27,737 bases of DNA from positions 1 to 27,737 of the forward strand of contig JBKJUS010000113.1 of the NCBI GenBank assembly GCA_046590575.1, in the 5' to 3' direction. How positions within the stretch are numbered: position 1 is the first letter of the stretch; the number at the start of each line of letters is the position of its first letter. A program made the position numbers and the translations under genes. The DNA comes from DATLNF01 sp046590575. Lineage in GTDB: Bacteria; Actinomycetota; Actinomycetes; BP-191. This document shows positions 25,119 to 27,737 of this stretch, piece after piece. Below the pieces are notes generated by a model. That model saw nothing but the letters and a program-made list of their open reading frames with translations, did not search any database and was not told the origin of the DNA.

Positions 25119-26000
25119 TCAGCCGGCCAGGGCAGGACCGAGGCGGGTCTGCCCGAGGCGGGTCCGCCGCGAGAGAAGCAGGCTGCCGCCGCCGAGCGCG
25201 AGCGCGGGCAACCAAGCCAGTGTGGCCATGAGTGCGACGGCTCCGATCGCCGCGCGTAGGGGTACGTCGAGCGTGATCAGGGCAGCCACCAGCGCCCCGT
25301 CGCGGGGGCTCGCGCCGTTGGGGCCGGGAACGGCGCCAGCGACCTGGCTGGCTCCGAAGACGCCGAGCAGAGCGACCGGCGACACGGTGTGCCCGGTCGC
25401 CGCGACGGTCGAGTAGAGCAAAGCTCCGATGGTCAGCTGGTAACCCATGGACAACACCATGCCGCGGGCCACGTGCCGCGCGGACGGCAGCCGGCGATCG
25501 GGCATCAGCTCCGGACGGATCCGGCGAACCGTCAGCGCGGCCACGATGGCGAGCGCCGCGACGAGCAGTGCGGTGAGCAGCATCCTGGTTGGCATCGCGG
25601 CGCCGGCAATGGCGACGAAGACCGAAAGGCCGAGCGCGCCCACTAGACGGTCGATGCCCACCTCGGCCACCGCTGATGGGGTAGCGAGTCCTACGCGGGT
25701 CAGCCTCCGCGCCCGCCAGATGTCGGCGCCGACATGACCGGGGGTGAGCAGACCCATGACCTCGGACTCGGCGTAGGCGCGCAAGTGCCAGCGACGGCTC
25801 TGGCCGGCTTCTGACAGCGAGTGCCAACGCAGCGGGCAGAGGACGTACTTGCCGAGCACCCAGGGCACCATGCCGACCAGGACCGGCCACAATGAGATGC
25901 GTGGAACAGCCGGCAGTGTGAGCAGGGGCACGGCGACGGCGACGGTGACGGCGGTGACGCGGACGACCCACGTGCGGGTGGAGGTGACGCGCAGGTTCAT
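25119..26000 (-). CDS. Flippase-like membrane protein (LPG_synthase_TM/UPF0104 family)
   Basis: 293 residues with about seven to eight membrane spans. The family signatures are GLLTPGHVGADIWRARRL, followed by AEVGIDRLVGALGL, and PGPNGASPRDGALVAALI near the C-terminus, a variant of the usual PGG-G-EA motif. This family includes the membrane half of MprF and stand-alone proteins thought to move lipids or polyprenyl-linked sugars across the membrane. ATG 26000 is supported by GAGGGGG four bases upstream; the frame further up (to 26108) lacks one. It precedes a GDPD gene by 55 bp, so the two may form a lipid-handling operon. This is the second such membrane domain in the window; the other is fused to a GT2 domain at 6392-8104. 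Substrate unknown. Confidence 0.83.
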   Translation of the reverse strand: MNLRVTSTRTWVVRVTAVTVAVAVPLLTLPAVPRISLWPVLVGMVPWVLGKYVLCPLRWHSLSEAGQSRRWHLRAYAESEVMGLLTPGHVGADIWRARRLTRVGLATPSAVAEVGIDRLVGALGLSVFVAIAGAAMPTRMLLTALLVAALAIVAALTVRRIRPELMPDRRLPSARHVARGMVLSMGYQLTIGALLYSTVAATGHTVSPVALLGVFGASQVAGAVPGPNGASPRDGALVAALITLDVPLRAAIGAVALMATLAWLPALALGGGSLLLSRRTRLGQTRLGPALAG

Positions 26001-26134
26001 CGTCCCCCTCGTGGCACATCCGGATGACGCGATTCCGCGTACGACTGATGTCGGCGCGAGTGGCGGGACTCTGAAGGCGCCGGCCCGCCACTGTGGCCAT
26101 CCCATCAACGCTGGGGTTGCACCGGCGGGGAGCT

Positions 26135-26172
26135 GGGCAAATTGCGGACCACTTTTGGCGGAAATTTTGCCC
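26135..26172. terminator. A/T-rich inverted repeat downstream of the HNH gene
   Basis: GGGCAAATT (26135-26143) pairs with AATTTTGCCC (26163-26172) with one bulged base; the loop is 19 bases. It lies 24 bp beyond the stop of the minus-strand DUF222/HNH gene and upstream of the UPF0104 gene, so it may end the HNH transcript. The remaining 26001-26195 holds nothing else I can support. Confidence 0.4.
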
Positions 26173-26195
26173 TGATCGTGGATATCGGCCCCGTC

Positions 26196-27359
26196 TCAGC
26201 AGAGCAGGGTCGCGGTGGGTCCTCGGGGTCGGCTGAGGATGACGCGTCCGTCGGGGAGGGTGGTTTCGGCGGTGCCGTCGGGGAGGAGTTTGACCTGGTG
26301 TCCGCGGGTGTGGATGCAGTGGTGGACTTCGCAGGCGCTCGCGGGCATGGGGCAGTTGCCCCAGCGGCAGCCGCCGTCGCGCAGGGTGATGAGCTTGCGC
26401 AGGCTCGGGGGCCAGTCGCGTCGGCTGCGGCCGTAGTCGGTGGGTACGGACAGGGCGTCGAGCAGGAGGCGGCACCAGCGGGCGTCGCAGGCGATCCGGT
26501 CGAAGGCGCCGCGGGTGAAGGGGGTGCCGTCGTCGAGGCGGGCGGTGCCGGCTGTGGCTGGTTCGGCTTCGTCGGCTAGGTCGTTGTCGTCGATGAGGTC
26601 GGTTTCGGTGGCGTGGACGATGACTTCGGGTCGGTGTCCGGCGGTGTCGGGCAGCTGACCGAAGGCGAGGACTTCGTCGGCGAGGCTGATGAGGGCGTCG
26701 GCCCAGCGTTGGTCGCGGCTGCGGTCGTCGTCGGGTCCGGCTTTCTGGGCGCGGGCGTGGACGGCGAGGTGGAGCCGGTGGCCGCCTTCGGGGTCGAGGC
26801 GGAACTGGCCGTGCCAGATCCCGTCGAGGGTTTGCGCCAACGAGAACGTCCGGCCGGCGAGGCGGCGTTGTTCGTCGCGTTCGAAGCCGGCTTCGTCGAC
26901 CCGGCGGAGCCAGTGCGCGACGAGGCGGGCGAAGGCGGCGGGGTCGAATCGGTGGGCTTCGGCCAGCAGCGCGGTCTCTCCGGCGGCGGCTACCGCCGGG
27001 TCGAGCTTGCGGGCGGCGGCGGCGAAGATCTGCACATGTGCGGCGGTGATCGTCCCGTCGGCGAGTGCGGCGGCGAAGGCCGGCACCCGGGGCAGGTCCC
27101 GGCCGAGGCCGACCGCGCGGCGCGCCTCGACGAACCCGGTGTTGCCGGTCTTCGCGACCAGCCACGCCGACGCCGTACCGAGACCGTCGCCGACTGCAGC
27201 GTCGCGGGCGTCGAAGACCCGCAGCGCGTCACCGCGCACCGCGTGCAGCCGGCGTAGTGACTGCTCCACTTCGAGGATCCGCTCGCCCAACGTCACGTCG
27301 TCGAGCGTGGTGGGCTCAGCCGCCAGGTAGGCGTCGATGACCTCGGCGAGTGCACCCAT
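26196..27359 (-). CDS. DUF222/HNH-endonuclease-family protein (13E12-repeat type) with shortened HNH core
   Basis: 387 residues. The N-terminal 260 residues are the DUF222 domain (LLEVEQ-like helix, ASAWLVAKTGNTGFVEARRAVGLGRDLPRVPAFAAALADGTITAAHVQIFA, then DEAGFERDEQRRLAGRTFSLAQTLDGIWHGQFRLDPEGG). The HNH part starts normally with RKLITLRDGGCRWGNCPMPASACEVHHCIHTRG, but runs straight on into HQVKLLPDGTAETTLPDGRVILSRPRG, the part that usually follows the last His. The roughly 20-25 residues with the conserved GG.T...N...LC..HH are missing, so the nuclease site is incomplete and probably inactive. ATG 27359 is chosen because AAGGAGG sits seven bases upstream. A LexA-box-like site lies directly upstream, as in several mycobacterial 13E12 genes. 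Role unknown; the family behaves like a selfish repeat. Confidence 0.87.
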   Translation of the reverse strand: MGALAEVIDAYLAAEPTTLDDVTLGERILEVEQSLRRLHAVRGDALRVFDARDAAVGDGLGTASAWLVAKTGNTGFVEARRAVGLGRDLPRVPAFAAALADGTITAAHVQIFAAAARKLDPAVAAAGETALLAEAHRFDPAAFARLVAHWLRRVDEAGFERDEQRRLAGRTFSLAQTLDGIWHGQFRLDPEGGHRLHLAVHARAQKAGPDDDRSRDQRWADALISLADEVLAFGQLPDTAGHRPEVIVHATETDLIDDNDLADEAEPATAGTARLDDGTPFTRGAFDRIACDARWCRLLLDALSVPTDYGRSRRDWPPSLRKLITLRDGGCRWGNCPMPASACEVHHCIHTRGHQVKLLPDGTAETTLPDGRVILSRPRGPTATLLC

Positions 27360-27379
27360 CCCCACACCTCCTTGGTTAC

Positions 27380-27400
27380 TCGAACATACATTCGACTATA
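27380..27400 (-). promoter_or_regulatory. LexA (SOS) box overlapping a -10 box of the DUF222/HNH gene
   Basis: TCGAACATACATTCGA (27380-27395) matches the actinobacterial SOS box TCGAAC-N4-GTTCGA at 11 of 12 defined positions (A instead of G at the first base of the right half). Immediately upstream on the minus strand is TATAGT (27395-27400), a five-of-six -10 box that shares one base with it. Bound LexA would block this promoter, 20 to 35 bp before the start codon, and DNA damage should release it. A -35 box was not clear. Confidence 0.7.
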
Positions 27401-27669
27401 GCCCAGTCGAGTGATGGAAACCAGTGGGGCACAACACATGTGGACATCATTCTCAACGGTCGGTACTGGATCCGCACAGCGGCGCGACGACACCGCCGCG
27501 CCCAGGGGCGCCACGGGTGTTCAGGGCCACTCAGCCGCCGGATTCGCGCGGAAAAGTGCACATTCGCGCCGCGTTTGACCGACCAAAGTTGTTGCGCATG
27601 GGCTAACCGCCCAACCGGTCAGGCTCGTTGTTCAGCGAGACAGCCCGCCGTCGCGTCAGGGGAGCATTC
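27401..27669. other. Intergenic region between divergent genes, no gene seen
   Basis: Between the HNH promoter and the last gene no supported coding sequence is seen; a 60-codon frame at 27424-27606 has no Shine-Dalgarno and no recognisable content. A TTGACC (around 27577) could be a -35 for the last gene, but a matching -10 was not found. The short mirrored piece CTCG...CGAG near 27625-27640 might form a small hairpin in the leader. Confidence 0.5.
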
Positions 27670-27737
27670 GTGGCACTCAGCCTTCGCAAGTACAAGACCC
27701 TCACCGGTCGTCAGCTCGGCCGATCCGGAGCCATTCT
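27670..27737 (+). CDS. Start of an unidentified gene, truncated by the window end
   Basis: A GTG at 27670 follows GGGGAGC by five bases, a good ribosome-binding arrangement. The 22 visible residues read MALSLRKYKTLTGRQLGRSG and continue to the window edge without stop. They are basic and not hydrophobic enough to be called a signal peptide. I do not recognise the protein from this short piece. Confidence 0.5.
   Translation, partial: MALSLRKYKTLTGRQLGRSGAI

Noticed and set aside
25060..27165. 701-codon Arg/Pro-rich frame on the minus strand across the UPF0104 and HNH genes
   Set aside because: It is composed mainly of Arg and Pro and spans the intergenic region and two genes with clear families in another frame.

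Overview
This window comes from a high-GC Gram-positive actinobacterium (class Actinomycetes). The evidence is strong G/C bias at third codon positions with long shadow reading frames on the opposite strand, frequent GTG and TTG starts, several probable leaderless starts with a TANNNT -10 box, a SecA with a long Ala/Pro-rich tail, and marker families such as an Rv3235-like protein, a BldC-type small HTH protein, a DUF6912-like protein and a DUF222/HNH (13E12-type) protein. I cannot name the genus. No rRNA, tRNA, CRISPR array or intact insertion sequence was seen.

Layout. (1) 1-3081: 3' part of secA, its N-terminus cut by the window edge. (2) 3256-3900: a VapBC-type toxin-antitoxin pair with a probable leaderless promoter. 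(3) 3939-10333: an envelope-glycan or glycolipid gene group. It holds a GT-C-like membrane protein and an NAD-dependent epimerase (minus strand, coupled), a divergent fusion of a flippase-like membrane domain to a GT2 glycosyltransferase, a HemY/UDP-galactopyranose-mutase-like FAD oxidoreductase (minus), a mannose-6-phosphate-isomerase-type cupin and a VOC-family protein. A 20-bp near-perfect palindrome lies between the two divergent glycan genes. (4) 10345-14791: small proteins that recur near secA in actinobacteria: an Rv3235-like protein, a LysM membrane protein, a protein with two Sm-like repeats, a MerR/BldC-like HTH protein, a SAF-domain (CpaB-like) membrane protein and a CpaE/MinD-like P-loop ATPase.

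(5) 14957-17939: an acyl-CoA dehydrogenase divergent from an aminoglycoside-phosphotransferase-like kinase and a HAD hydrolase that overlap each other. These are the three domains fused in animal ACAD10, here as separate genes, and suggest catabolism of hydroxy fatty acids through a phosphorylated acyl-CoA. They are followed by a wax-ester synthase/DGAT and a patatin-like lipase (18010-20369, coupled), so this stretch looks devoted to acyl-lipid turnover. (6) 20386-24422: a DUF6912-like protein, 1-pyrroline-5-carboxylate dehydrogenase, an unrecognised helical protein and tryptophan 2,3-dioxygenase, covering proline and tryptophan breakdown. (7) 24413-26000 (minus): a second flippase-like membrane protein and a glycerophosphodiester phosphodiesterase. 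(8) 26196-27359 (minus): a DUF222/HNH protein whose HNH core appears internally deleted, preceded by a near-consensus LexA (SOS) box beside a TATAGT -10. The window ends in the first codons of another plus-strand gene.

The most interesting points are the split ACAD10-type locus, the flippase-GT2 fusion with its palindromic operator candidate, the SOS box in front of a probably catalytically dead HNH gene, and the small-protein module near secA. All family calls were made by reading the sequence; no database search was run.
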